A stretch of 64,000 bases of DNA. Source: Corynebacterium falsenii. Its GTDB lineage: Bacteria > Actinomycetota > Actinomycetes > Mycobacteriales > Mycobacteriaceae. The stretch covers positions 682,001 to 746,000 of the forward strand of contig JVKJ01000005.1 of assembly GCA_001054945.1 (NCBI GenBank), read 5' to 3'. A program made the position numbers and the translations under genes. Under the pieces are notes generated by a model. That model saw only the letters and a list, made by a program, of their open reading frames with translations. It did no database searches and was not told where the DNA came from. Below, one piece after another: positions 43,141-54,000 of the stretch (positions within the stretch are counted from its first letter, which is position 1; every line of letters starts with the position of its first letter).

Positions 43141-44070
43141 ATGGGGAAAATAGACGGACCAGCCGTCGTGCTCGCTTCAGGGCTCAGTGTCCTGGCTCGA
43201 CCGGGCCACTGCTTGCAGTGCGGGATCCTCCCGGACCACGCGACGGTCATCCCCCTCCCCCAGCGCGTCAATGCAGGCCAGGCGGCCATCGTCCTCAACC
43301 AGGCGCGCCAGCCTATCCCGCGCGCCCACCTCATCGCCCAGCTGGGTCACTGCGGCATCCCCCGCACGCACGCCACGGGCATCGTGGCCGAACTCACCCG
43401 TGCCGGGGTCTTGCGCCTCGTTCCAGACGCCGCCCCCTTGCTCCTCCTCCACACCGGCCGTGCCAGTACAGATATCCACCTCGCACTGCAGCGCCGGGGC
43501 GTCGCATCCTCGACCGTGACGGACCTCAGCCAGCTGATCAGCCTCGCACGACTTCCGGGTCCGGACGTCGCCCTGCTCACCGGGATGGTCTTCCCACCGC
43601 CCGACATGCTGCTGAGGTTGATGGAGCACCGCATTCCCCATTTCCCGTGCGGGGTCGTGGACGGGCGAATCATCGCTGGCCCACTCGTCCTTCCCGGAAC
43701 TACCCCCTGCCTCACGTGCGTCGACGCGCACTATGCCCAACAGGATGCCGCGTGGAAAATCATTCGGGTGCAAGCGACCGGACGGCCCCAGGGCCTCACC
43801 AGTGACCAGTCAGCTCAATTGGCACTGTTCATGGCGGGGCTGGTGGAGACGGAGCTGAATCGGTGGCGTCTGGAATGGAGGGCGGACCCCGCGACCCCTC
43901 CCCCGGCGCGGCTGCTGCGGCGGCTCGTCCTCGAACCTCGCGACCTCCAACTAAACTCAGTCGGCTTCGCACGCGATCCTGCGTGCCCCGCGTGCGCCGT
44001 CGCGCAGCCCGAGCCCGCGTCAATCGGCTGGCCAAGCGACGACCACGCACTGACCCCTAGCGCGACGTGA
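43141..44070 (+). CDS. Orphan ThiF/TOMM leader-binding-like protein (Rv3196-like)
   Basis: About 309 aa. The middle part carries the pattern seen in thiazole/oxazole-modified microcin cyclodehydratase C proteins: GPLVLPGTTPCLTCVDAHYA. CPAC near the C terminus completes a four-Cys zinc site with CLTC, and GHCLQCG near the N terminus adds another CxxC. No YcaO enzyme or precursor peptide gene is visible in the window. It may be a domesticated peptide-binding protein. The ATG at 43141 has GGGGGA about six bases upstream and is preferred to the in-frame TTG at 43129. The last 14 bases overlap the end of uvrD2. Confidence 0.65.
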   Translation: MGKIDGPAVVLASGLSVLARPGHCLQCGILPDHATVIPLPQRVNAGQAAIVLNQARQPIPRAHLIAQLGHCGIPRTHATGIVAELTRAGVLRLVPDAAPLLLLHTGRASTDIHLALQRRGVASSTVTDLSQLISLARLPGPDVALLTGMVFPPPDMLLRLMEHRIPHFPCGVVDGRIIAGPLVLPGTTPCLTCVDAHYAQQDAAWKIIRVQATGRPQGLTSDQSAQLALFMAGLVETELNRWRLEWRADPATPPPARLLRRLVLEPRDLQLNSVGFARDPACPACAVAQPEPASIGWPSDDHALTPSAT

Positions 44071-46159
44071 TGGCGAGGATGTCCTCCCCGAATTGCTGCA
44101 CCTTGACCGGCCCAATTCCCGGGATGCGCACCAATTCCTCCGGGCTCTCCGGCAGTGCTTGGGCGAGGGCCCGGAGGGTGGCATCCGTGAGCACCACATA
44201 GGCCGGGACCCCCAGCGATTGCGCGGCGGACAATCGCCACCCCCGGAGCTCCTTGACCACCTCATGGTCGTCATCGAGGGCGTGCTCGCCACAACGCTGC
44301 AGGATCTTCAGCTCCGGGGTGGTCAGGCGGGCGCCGCAGATGAGGCAGGCGTCCTTCGGCGCTCCAACGACTGACCCTCGGCCGCGCGCGTGCGGTGAAC
44401 GGCCTCCGGGGCTCTCCAGCTCCTCTGGCACCAGCCCATCCAGGAAGCGAGTGCGACGACGGGTGGCCTTGCCGCCGGGCTGCTTGGCGGCAGCCCACGA
44501 CAAATGGAGGTGCTCTCGGGCACGAGTCACGCCCACGTAGAGCAAGCGGCGTTCCTCCTCAATGGCGTTGGCGGAGCTCGCGCCCTTCAACGCGTACTGG
44601 ATGGGCAGCATGCCATCATTCAGGCCGATGAGGAACACCGCGTCCCACTCCAGGCCCTTGGCGGCGTGGATGCTGGCCAACGTAACGCCCTGTACTCGCG
44701 GCGGATTCTTGGCGTTCTGGCGCTCCTTCAACAGGGACAGCAGCCCGCGCAATCGGAGCTGCGGGTTGGTGGACTGGATCTCCTCAGCCAAATTGACCAG
44801 CGCATGCAGCGACTGCCACCGCTGTCGCTCTTGGGCGCCGCTGGGCTCCACGGGCTCGTAGCCCACGCGTTGCAGTGCGACCTTCACCGTGGCGATGAGG
44901 TCCTGCGGCTCGGGGTCGACCTGCACGGCGGTGCGGACCAGGGAATGCAATCCATCCCGAATTTCTTGGCGCTGGAAGAACCCGTCACCGCCGCGAACTT
45001 GGTATCCAATCCCCGCCTCGTCCAGGGCGTGCTCGATGGCCTCGGACTGGGCGTTGATGCGGTAGAGCACCGCGATCTCCGCCGGCGCGACCCCCTGCGC
45101 GATGAGGTCGCCAATCCGCCGGGCGATATCCGCCGCCTCGCTGGTATCGTCCGAATACTCTTCGAAGCTTGGCTCGGGCCCCTTCGGCCGTTGACCTTCC
45201 AGCTTGAGTTTGCTGCCTGCGACACGCCCCTGGGCCTTCTCGATCACGCCGTTCGCCAATCCCACGACCTGCGGGGTGGAGCGGTAGTCGCGGTGCAGAC
45301 GCACGGTTACGGACTCGGGGAAGCGACGGGAGAAATCCAGCAGGAAATCGGGCGTCGCCCCATTGAAGCTGTAAATGGTCTGATTCGCATCGCCGACCAC
45401 GGTGATATCGTCCCTCGGCCCCAGCCAGGCGTCCAAGAGCCTCTGTTGCAGTGGAGTCACGTCCTGGTACTCGTCTACCACGAAACTGCGGTACTGCCCG
45501 CGGAATTCTTCTGAGATGTCCACATTGGATTCCAGCGCGGCGGCCATGTGCAGCAGCAGGTCGTCGAAGTCCAGCAGCACGCCGCCGGATGACGTCTTAA
45601 TTTCCTCGTATTTCTTGTACACGTCCACGAACTGCTGCGGTTCCACCGGGCAATCGCGGCGGTCAATCTCCATGCGCCCGGGGTAATCCTCCGCCACAAT
45701 CAGGGAGGACTTCGCCCATTCGACCTCGCCAATAAGGTCCTTCAGAGTGGTCTTATCGGTGCGGATACCCAAGGCGCGTGCCGCGGATGCCATGACGGGG
45801 AACTTGCTATCCATCAATCTCCACTGCATGTCCCCGGCGTACTTCGGCCAGAAGTACCGGAGCTGGCGCAGAGCCGCAGCGTGGAAGGTCTGAGCCTGCA
45901 CGCGGGCCACGCCCATCATGGTGAGCCGCTCGCGCAATTCCGCGGCGGCGCGCTTGGTGAACGTCACGGCCAGCACCGCGTCCGGGTTCACGAATCTTCC
46001 GTCCACCAGGTGGGCGATGCGATGGGTGATCGTGCGCGTCTTGCCCGTGCCCGCACCGGCGATGATGCTCACAGGTCCCCGGGGCGCCGTCGCTGCCTCC
46101 GCCTGCTCGGGGTCCAGCTCCGAAATATTTAGGGACGCCACTCTTGTCTGTTCAGTCAC
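44057..46159 (-). CDS. uvrD2: ATP-dependent DNA helicase UvrD2
   Basis: 700 aa superfamily 1 helicase. Motifs: AGAGTGKTRTITHRIAH, VDEYQDVTPLQQ, GDANQTIYSFNGA, LHRDYRSTPQ, SIHAAKGLEWDAVFLIG and YVGVTRAREHL. The C terminus has a zinc element and an HRDC domain (ELRGWRLSAAQSLGVPAYVV). The zinc element here reads CLICG...RCGEH, so the fourth Cys of the usual tetracysteine motif appears to be His. The start is GTG (46159); an in-frame GTG seven codons in overlaps a copy of the dispersed motif (46133-46141). UvrD2 is essential in mycobacteria and shares its place next to the K+ channel and adnAB genes. Confidence 0.95.
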   Translation of the reverse strand: MTEQTRVASLNISELDPEQAEAATAPRGPVSIIAGAGTGKTRTITHRIAHLVDGRFVNPDAVLAVTFTKRAAAELRERLTMMGVARVQAQTFHAAALRQLRYFWPKYAGDMQWRLMDSKFPVMASAARALGIRTDKTTLKDLIGEVEWAKSSLIVAEDYPGRMEIDRRDCPVEPQQFVDVYKKYEEIKTSSGGVLLDFDDLLLHMAAALESNVDISEEFRGQYRSFVVDEYQDVTPLQQRLLDAWLGPRDDITVVGDANQTIYSFNGATPDFLLDFSRRFPESVTVRLHRDYRSTPQVVGLANGVIEKAQGRVAGSKLKLEGQRPKGPEPSFEEYSDDTSEAADIARRIGDLIAQGVAPAEIAVLYRINAQSEAIEHALDEAGIGYQVRGGDGFFQRQEIRDGLHSLVRTAVQVDPEPQDLIATVKVALQRVGYEPVEPSGAQERQRWQSLHALVNLAEEIQSTNPQLRLRGLLSLLKERQNAKNPPRVQGVTLASIHAAKGLEWDAVFLIGLNDGMLPIQYALKGASSANAIEEERRLLYVGVTRAREHLHLSWAAAKQPGGKATRRRTRFLDGLVPEELESPGGRSPHARGRGSVVGAPKDACLICGARLTTPELKILQRCGEHALDDDHEVVKELRGWRLSAAQSLGVPAYVVLTDATLRALAQALPESPEELVRIPGIGPVKVQQFGEDILAITSR

Positions 46160-46177
46160 TGTGCGATATCAAAACCT

Positions 46178-47254
46178 TTAGATCGAATCTTCTGGGAGCA
46201 CATTGCCGCGGACGAAGAGGATGCGGTCCCCCGGCTCGATGGTCTCTGCCTCGGCGGAATCGATGCGGTAGAGCTCGCCGGAGCGCACCACGCCCAGCAC
46301 GATGTCTTCCAGCACGCGCGGGTTGCCGCCGACCTCTTCTTCCTGGACCAGGCGCTCGGCGATGGAGAACCCTTCGTCGGGGCTCAAGAGGTCTTCCATC
46401 ATTTCCGTCACCGACGGGGTGACCGTGGCCAGCCCCATCAGGCGGCCGGCGGTCTCGGAGGAAATGACCACCGAGTCGGCGCCGGATTGCCGCAGGAGGT
46501 GGGAGTTATCGGACTCGCGCACGCTGGCAACAATGGTGGCGCTGGGTGCAATTTCGCGCACGGACAACGTCACCAGCACGGCCGTGTCGTCCTGGTTCGG
46601 TGCGACCACGACCGCCCGGGCGCGATTGACACCCGCGAGCTTAAGAATGTCGGACCGGGTCGCCGAACCGTGGACGGTCACCAGGCCCTGAGCATTGGCC
46701 ATGTCCAACACTTCCCGGTCGTAATCGATCACCACGATTTGGCTGGGAGATACGCCATCGGCCAGTAGTGCCGCGATGGCCGAGCGTCCCTTGGTTCCGT
46801 AGCCAACAACGATGGTGTGATTGCGCATGCGCTTCCTCCAACGGCGGATTTGTAGGGTCTTGCGTGATTCCTCCGTGAGGACGGACAGCGTGGTGCCGAC
46901 CAGGAGCACCAGGAAGATCACGCGCAGTGGCGAGACCACCAGCGTATTGATCAGGCGGGCGTGCTGTGAAATTGGGGAGACATCACCATAGCCGGTCGTG
47001 GACAGCGAGACGGTGGAGTAATACAGCGCGTCGACGAACGTATCGATGCCGTTGTACCCGTCGCGGTCCACATACGCCGTGATGGCAGTGATCAGAATGA
47101 GGATCAGGGCGTAGCTCAGCCGACGGATAATCAGTTGCCAGGGACTCTGGTGCTCCGTCTCCGGAATGCGCAGGATGTTGAGTAGAGCGTGGTGAGGGAG
47201 CTCATCAACTTCTGCGCCCGAGGAGCGGAAGCGTTCCTGCAGCTTTTCCCTCAT
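46178..47254 (-). CDS. Two-TM potassium channel with RCK (TrkA-N) domain
   Basis: About 358 aa. Two membrane helices flank the selectivity filter TTGYGD. The cytoplasmic RCK N domain (Rossmann, IVVGYGTKGRSAIAALLADG) and a TrkA-C-like end follow. It would open in response to a nucleotide or ion ligand. It matches Rv3200c and CglK-type corynebacterial channels. The frame opens at 47275, but the ATG at 47254 has AGGGAG directly upstream and is a fair start. It precedes uvrD2 by 18 bases, so they may be co-transcribed. Confidence 0.92.
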   Translation of the reverse strand: MREKLQERFRSSGAEVDELPHHALLNILRIPETEHQSPWQLIIRRLSYALILILITAITAYVDRDGYNGIDTFVDALYYSTVSLSTTGYGDVSPISQHARLINTLVVSPLRVIFLVLLVGTTLSVLTEESRKTLQIRRWRKRMRNHTIVVGYGTKGRSAIAALLADGVSPSQIVVIDYDREVLDMANAQGLVTVHGSATRSDILKLAGVNRARAVVVAPNQDDTAVLVTLSVREIAPSATIVASVRESDNSHLLRQSGADSVVISSETAGRLMGLATVTPSVTEMMEDLLSPDEGFSIAERLVQEEEVGGNPRVLEDIVLGVVRSGELYRIDSAEAETIEPGDRILFVRGNVLPEDSI

Positions 47255-47359
47255 ATTCTCCCTACTCCGTTTCATCCTTTGCGACCGCTGCCATCATACT
47301 GTCGCAGCCGGACACGCACGAAAAACTCGCGTATCAGACACACGCCAGGCCGTGATTTC

Positions 47360-50300
47360 TCACAGCCGAAGGTCTGTGGGCAGGTCCTTTGGCTCGAACG
47401 TGAGATTGGTACTCACGTAGTGGAAGGCTGCGCGCACGTTGTCCACCGGGACCTCCCTGCCCAGTTTCCGGGACATCACCCTTGCCCAGGCGAGGCGGTA
47501 CACAGCCAGCTGCATTTGCGCTGCCTCCAGTTCGGGCCCGGTGGGCTTGCGTCCCGTCTTCCAGTCCACGACCATCCAGCCGTCTGCCTCATCGTCACCG
47601 GAATGGAAAACCGCATCGATGCGCCCCTCATACACGTGCCCGTCGATAGTCACCGAGTAGGCGCCCTCGACGGTATAGGGCGTGCGGTCGGCCCATTCAG
47701 ATTTCAGGAAGGCCTGTTTCAGCTGCTCTAGCTTGGGATCGCTCAGCGAAGCATCCGAGGCACCCGGCAGTTCATCCTCGTCCAGCAGGCTGTCTTGCCC
47801 ATAACGCTGCTCAACCCAGTTGTGGAAGGCAGTTCCCCGCTTGGCATACGGCTTTGGCTCCAGAGGCACCGGCCTCCGGCGACGCCGCGCGAATTCTGCC
47901 GCATCGCGGCGAATGCTCACCGCCTCGCTGGCCGTCAGTCGCGCGCCCAGGGGAATCTCCACCACAGGCGTGGATTGTTGGTGGAACTCCTCCACCAGCA
48001 GGGCCGTCTCCCGCGCCCACTGCTGGGCTCGCTCGCTGCCCGCGGGGTCCTGGAGTGTGGACGCCACCCCCGCGGCTCCCGTCGCAGTGCCTTCAGCCTG
48101 CTGTTCCAGGGCACGCTGCACCAGCTCAGCACCGGCCCGGAGCTGCTGCAGCACCGGCGTATCCCGTGGCGCGGGCCACGGCTCGGCGATGCCCTCACCA
48201 GCGCTCGCCGCCTGTTGCGCCTCAGCCAACGCGAGGCGCTGCTCCTCATGGGCAGACGGGAGCGTCATCAGCTCATCTTCCCGGAAGGGCTTCTCCTCTT
48301 GGGCCTGTTCCTTCTTCGACGAACTGCTCTTAGTGGAGCTGGAGGCCGGAGCACCGGCCAGCGACCAGTGCGGCACGGTGGAGTTCAGTCGCAGCACCCC
48401 ATCGGTGGCGTCCATCTGAGAAATGCCCTGGCCTCCACCGTCCACGAGAGCATTGCGGAGCAGGGTGAGCATCACTGACGGGTCCCGGCCTTTCGTGGTG
48501 CCGGGGACGAAGGCGGAGCCGCTGACCAAGAGGACTTTTTCGGTGCGAGTGATCGCCACGTAAAACACGCGATCGGCTTCCTTGGCGAATGCTCGCTTGA
48601 GTTCCTTGACGAATTTATCCACCTCGGCGGCGTGCTCGGGCCGATCCTCAGCCTCGGAGGTGTCCAGGACTGGGATAGCACCAGGATCGTCTGCCTCGGC
48701 ACCTGCAAGAACGTCCGCGTCGCAGTCTCCGCGGAGCTCAGTCGGCAAAATCTGCCCCTGAGTGGCCCAGGTCCCCGTCCCGCTATCGAGTCTCACTGCA
48801 TCCTCATACTCATTGCGGTCAGCTCGCAGGACAGCAACATTTTCCCATTCCAGCCCCTTGGCCTTGTGAACCGTGAGGATCTGAACCGTGTTCTCCTTCT
48901 TTTGGACCTCGCCTGGCTCGAGTCCCTTTTCCTGCTTGTGGGCCGTTCGGAGGTAATCCACGAGCGCAGAGGGAGTGGCGCCGCCGAGTTCCGCGAAATC
49001 CTTCACCACACCGGCGAACTGATCAAGGTGGCTGGCGCCAATGGAACTGTTCGGGTCGCGGTGCCACCGGGTGAGCACCTCGGTGCGCACGCCCGTCATG
49101 TGTTCAATGTCCGCAATCAGGTCCGGTAGGGATTTGGACAACGAGTGTCGGCGCAGGTAGCCCAGTTCTCGCGAGAGTTCTGTCAAGCGACGCGCTCCCT
49201 CGGCGCTCACTCCGATTGTGGTGAAATCGGCGGTGGAACCGACCACATCCGCCAGGCCGATGGAGACCTCCGCCTGATTGGGCAGGACCTCCAGCAGCGC
49301 CTCTCGGAGCTCGTCCGGGAATCCGCGGAGCTCCTCCGACAGCGGATGCTCCACGGGCTCTGCGGTCGACCCTTTCGACACATCCTCCGCAGCTGTCGCC
49401 TCACCTGCACGCTGGTTCAGCCGTTGCAGCCGCCGTGCCTCGCGGGAAAGCTGCGCGATGTCCTGGGCACCCACGTTGAACCGAGAGCCCGCGAGCAGGC
49501 GGATCATCGCCGGGTCGTCCTCCGGGTCAACCAAGACACGGAGCGTGGCATACACGTCGGAGACCTCGGGAAGGTCCAGCAGGCCGGGGCCCGCGGTCAT
49601 TTCCGCCGGCACTCCGCGCTCACGGAGGGCCTCGTAGATGTCAACGGCGTGGCTATTCTTCCGGATCAGGACCGCCGCGCTGAAGGGGTGCTGGGACGTA
49701 CCAGAGGTTGGGGACGCCGCATCGAGGTGCTCCTCCCAGAGCCGCTGCATGCTGTCGGCCACCCAGTCGATTTCCTCATTAAGGGTCGTGAAGAAGCCCA
49801 CGCGAATATCGCCGGCGTCCGCCCCTGGCCGTGGTCGCAGCGGCGAGACCAGCCGGGGCCTGGAGCTGGCCTCCATGGACCAGTCGCTCACCACATTAGC
49901 CAGCTTCAGCACCTCGGCCGGGTTGCGCCAGCTCGTTGTGAGCTCCAACTTGTGCGCGGGTTTCCACGAAGCTGTTGGTTGCTCGGCCGCGGTCACTAGG
50001 GGGAAGTCTTGGCGGAAGTTCTCCAAGTTGGAGGCCGTCGCACCGCGGAAACCGTAGATGGATTGCATCGGGTCTCCCACCGCCGTTACGGCGAGGCCCG
50101 GGTCGAGCCCCTCACCGAAGAGCTTGCGCAACAGGACCCGCTGAGCATGGCCCGTGTCCTGATATTCGTCCAACATCACCACGCGGAAGCGGTCCCGCTG
50201 GGCCTGCCCTACCTCCGGGTGCGCGCTGACCAGCTGCGCCGACATGGCCATTTGCTGACCAAAGGTCATTAGGTTGTTTTCTCGCAGGTGCGCGCGGTAG

Positions 50301-51028
50301 GCCCGGACGACCCGAAGAAGTTCCAAGCGATCGTGCTGGGCCTTGAGGAACTTCAAGTTGTCAGATGAGTACTCGCTCCGCTTGCCCCTGGGGAGCTCTT
50401 CCAGATTGGCGATGGCCGACTCCGAGATCTCCTCAATGCCCTCTGCCGGCGCCAGGTGGTTGTCCATCTCTTCGGACAGCTCCTGGACCTTGGTGATCAC
50501 CGTTCCCACGCTCATGTCCACATCCAGCGGTCCCGACCAGTCGGTGATGAGGTCGCGCAGGACCATCCACTGTTCCGCCTCGGAGATGATCCTGGCCGAG
50601 GGTTCCACGGGGATGAGCAGCCCGTATTCACGAACGATGTCTCCTGCATAGGAGTCGTATGTGGCTACGTGGGGCGAGATTGTCTTCAACACCTCGCGCC
50701 GAGGGTCATCGGGCTCGAGTTCCGCGTCAAAAGCCGAGGATTGGGACAGCGTGGTGAGCCGATCGCGAATGCGCTGACCGAGCTCGGCGGCGGCCTTGCG
50801 TGTGAAGGTCAGGCCTAAGACCTGCTCAGGCAGCACGTATCCATTGGCCACCAGCCACACGACTCGTGCCGCCATGGTTTCCGTCTTCCCCGCGCCTGCT
50901 CCCGCAACCACGAGGAATGTTCCCTGTGGTGGCGCTCCGATCACCGCTGCCTGCTCGTCAGTGGGGGCGTGCGCCTGCCCCAAGAACTCTGCGATTTGCT
51001 GCGGGGTGAAGATCTTGTCGGGGTTCAT
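47360..51028 (-). CDS. adnB: Helicase-nuclease AdnB
   Basis: About 1222 aa, the lead-motor subunit of the AdnAB complex that resects double-strand breaks in actinobacteria. UvrD-like motifs: AGAGAGKTETMAARVVW, LDEYQDTGHAQR, VGDPMQSIYGFRGA, TVHKAKGLEWENVAVL and YVAITRTEK. The C-terminal RecB-type nuclease shows EGRIDAVFHSG, VVDWKTGRK and QMQLAVYRLAWA. The ATG at 51028 follows AGGAG and overlaps the adnA stop (ATGA), so the two subunits are translationally coupled. Two motif copies (48059, 48405) fall in a variable linker and nearby. Confidence 0.95.
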   Translation of the reverse strand: MNPDKIFTPQQIAEFLGQAHAPTDEQAAVIGAPPQGTFLVVAGAGAGKTETMAARVVWLVANGYVLPEQVLGLTFTRKAAAELGQRIRDRLTTLSQSSAFDAELEPDDPRREVLKTISPHVATYDSYAGDIVREYGLLIPVEPSARIISEAEQWMVLRDLITDWSGPLDVDMSVGTVITKVQELSEEMDNHLAPAEGIEEISESAIANLEELPRGKRSEYSSDNLKFLKAQHDRLELLRVVRAYRAHLRENNLMTFGQQMAMSAQLVSAHPEVGQAQRDRFRVVMLDEYQDTGHAQRVLLRKLFGEGLDPGLAVTAVGDPMQSIYGFRGATASNLENFRQDFPLVTAAEQPTASWKPAHKLELTTSWRNPAEVLKLANVVSDWSMEASSRPRLVSPLRPRPGADAGDIRVGFFTTLNEEIDWVADSMQRLWEEHLDAASPTSGTSQHPFSAAVLIRKNSHAVDIYEALRERGVPAEMTAGPGLLDLPEVSDVYATLRVLVDPEDDPAMIRLLAGSRFNVGAQDIAQLSREARRLQRLNQRAGEATAAEDVSKGSTAEPVEHPLSEELRGFPDELREALLEVLPNQAEVSIGLADVVGSTADFTTIGVSAEGARRLTELSRELGYLRRHSLSKSLPDLIADIEHMTGVRTEVLTRWHRDPNSSIGASHLDQFAGVVKDFAELGGATPSALVDYLRTAHKQEKGLEPGEVQKKENTVQILTVHKAKGLEWENVAVLRADRNEYEDAVRLDSGTGTWATQGQILPTELRGDCDADVLAGAEADDPGAIPVLDTSEAEDRPEHAAEVDKFVKELKRAFAKEADRVFYVAITRTEKVLLVSGSAFVPGTTKGRDPSVMLTLLRNALVDGGGQGISQMDATDGVLRLNSTVPHWSLAGAPASSSTKSSSSKKEQAQEEKPFREDELMTLPSAHEEQRLALAEAQQAASAGEGIAEPWPAPRDTPVLQQLRAGAELVQRALEQQAEGTATGAAGVASTLQDPAGSERAQQWARETALLVEEFHQQSTPVVEIPLGARLTASEAVSIRRDAAEFARRRRRPVPLEPKPYAKRGTAFHNWVEQRYGQDSLLDEDELPGASDASLSDPKLEQLKQAFLKSEWADRTPYTVEGAYSVTIDGHVYEGRIDAVFHSGDDEADGWMVVDWKTGRKPTGPELEAAQMQLAVYRLAWARVMSRKLGREVPVDNVRAAFHYVSTNLTFEPKDLPTDLRL

Positions 51029-54000
51029 TGCACAACGCTCCTTCCGGCGCTCACGGCTGGGCATGAGGATTGAAAATCACATCGTTCACACCACGTGCCG
51101 GGTGTCGCGAGGAAGTGCGGCCCCGCTGCGATTCCCGCGAGCCGCATTACGTCAGCCCGGAATTCTTCAGCCTGCTCGTCGGTCAATGGATCTTGCGGTC
51201 TCACCGCGGCAGATTTGGCTGTCGTCCCCACATACACCAGTTCTGCCCCTCCGGGGTTCGTATCCGGCTGGAGGCTCAGCAAGAACTGATAAGCCCTCAG
51301 CTGCATGCTCTCTTGAGCATCGGCCTTCGACAACGCACTGGAACCGGTTTTGAAGTCCACAATTCGTGTCTCCCCGGACTCATCATGGATCAACAGGTCC
51401 GACCGCCCGCTGAGGCGAACCTGAACTCCCGAATCAGTGTGCCCAATCTCAGCGGTGAGCTGCACCTCGGTTTGCGCCCGCCGCGTGCCGTCCGACGCCG
51501 TCTCCTGCGCTGTCGCCGCCAAGAGATGCTGCTTCTCCAGCCACTTGTATAGCTTGCGCACCGCCTTTTCCCACTTTTCCACCTGGGCCGGTTGCCGCCA
51601 GTGACTGCCCTGAATCACGTGAGCGATCACAATCCTGACAGCGGCCAACGCATCCTCCTCGGACAAGCCCGCAATGAGCGCCTCCGCAATCGCGTGGATT
51701 GCGGTTCCCATGCTTAACGCCTCCGTGCTCTCCGCCGCACCACGGTGCTGGTCGAAGAAGAAGTGCAAGGCGCACTCCTCAATCCTCTCGACCTTGGACG
51801 GGCTGAGCCGAACCTCTCCATCACGCCCCACGACCGGCTCGTCCGTGGACGGTTCCAGCATCCCCCACCAATGGGCGGGATCAGCCCCGAACACCCCTTC
51901 CCGAGCCATCACCGCGAGGTTGCGGGCCGCTGTTTCCCTGATCTCCGTGTGCTGGTCTGGGTCCACCACCGTCGCCCGCAGCTCCGCCAGCAGCGGTTCC
52001 AGCGCCAGGACTCGTGGGATGCCCGGGTGGGATTCAGTGGCGTCCATTCCCTCGGCGCCCTCGATCTCCTCACGAGTGCTCACGCTCGCGATCTCCTCGA
52101 GGAAGCGGGAGGCAAGGTCCCCTTCGGTACTGACGTTGTGGGTCGCGGTCACCCACGTGCGACGACGCGCCCGTGAGATGGCGAGCAAGAACAGGCGCCG
52201 CTCTTCCAACGTCGCCTCGGCCAGGCGCGAGACCTTCGTCCCGGGCTCAATATCCCGGTCCAACAGATCAACGAGTTCCAATTGGGAGAACAGTCCGCCC
52301 ACCGTCGGCCCCGCGGGCCAGGAATCCTCTTGGACCCCCGCGACGATGACGGTATCCCACTCTTGACCAGCCGCGGCGTGAGCAGGGAGAATCTCCACCG
52401 CTCCTGGGCGCACACCGCGCCGGGAGCGCCCACCGGTCGGAAGTTCCTGCTCGCGTACGTGGGAGACGAACGAGTGCACGGTGGCCTGCGGCTGCCGCTC
52501 CACGAAGTCGCCTGCGAAGTCGAACAGACTCATCACCGCGTCCAGGTCCTGGTCCGCCTGCGAGCCCGCAGTGCCTCCCCGCAGGGCGCGCGTCTGAAGC
52601 TGGGTCGCCAGTTCGGTGGCCTGCCACACCTTCCACAGGACCATCTCCGCGCTCTCATGCGCATGCAGGGCTTCGCGCCCCGCCACCAGCACGCGTTCCA
52701 CGCGGTCGAGGACGTCCAGCTCGCGGGGGCCAAAGAAGGAGAGCCATTGTTCCCGTTGTTCAGCGGTTGCGGACCCGTTAAGTATGGACGCCAGGCAGTC
52801 AGAAGCCCGAAAGGGCGTGCCCGTGCTGGTGACCGGCAGTTCGCGGCCCGCGACACGGGCGCTGGCAATCGCCCGTGCGAGCGCGCGGTTCACTCGGCGG
52901 ACCATCACGGGGTCCGCACCGCCCACGGTGCTCTCCATCAATCGTTCCAGCTCGGAGGTGCTGAGCGGGCGGTAGGCGGCTTCGCAGGCTAGGAGCAGCA
53001 CGGACACCAGGGGCTGCTCGGCGAGGACCACGGAAGTGGAATCCACGTGGATGGGCACATTGTGGGACAACAAAGTGCGGCGAAGTGCGGGAATGTCGCC
53101 CACTGACCGGACGATGACGGCGATGTCTTCCCAGGGCACCCCATCTTCCAGGTGGGCCCGCCGGACCGCGTTGGCAATGTGTAGTTTTTCCGCCGTCCGG
53201 GTATCGGCGATGATCTGGCGGATGCGATCCTCGTCCGCGTCTTTCGCGGTGAGCAGGGGGATCCGCAATCCGGCGGAGGGAAGGTTGTTGGTCAGCGCGT
53301 TCACCGCTTCCGAGACCGACGACGGGAGCCGTCGCGACGTGCTGAGGACAATGCGGCGGTCGCTGTCGCGGGCGTGACGCTGCAAGAACGCCTCGTCGGC
53401 TCCTCGGAAATGGAATACGCACTGGTCCGGGTCGCCGGCCAGGATGGTACGGGTTCCTTCCTGCATGAACGCTTCGAGGAATTCTGCGGCCGCCGGGTCC
53501 AAGTTGTGGGCATCATCGATGACGATGAGCCTGAGCTTTCCCTTGATTTCCCGCAGGATCTCCTGTGCCTCGGGATGATTCCGGAGGGCATTGAGCGTGG
53601 AATGCAGCAGCTCAGAGGCATTCACGTTATCGGAGAGAGACAGACGCTGAGCTTGCTGGAACTCGGTGAGAAACTCGCCCGCGGCGGTCCACATGTCCTT
53701 GTCGTAGTCCCGCCCCAATTGGGTCAGCTCCCCCGCGGTCACTCCTCTCTCCGTTGCTCGCAGCACCACGTCGCGAAGCTGGCGGGCAAAGCCAACCATC
53801 GTGAGGGCCGGGCGCACCCTTTCCGGCCAATAGGTTCGACCGTCCGTGGCGTCCCCCTCCAAAAAGGTGCGAATCTCGGCGTCGTGCTCAGCTCCCGTGA
53901 TCAACCTGGGCAGTGCCTCATCCCGGCGCTGGCGGATCGCGCGAAGCACTGCAAAGGCCCAGGAGTGCACGCTGCGGACCGGCGCTCCGGCCGCGGCATA

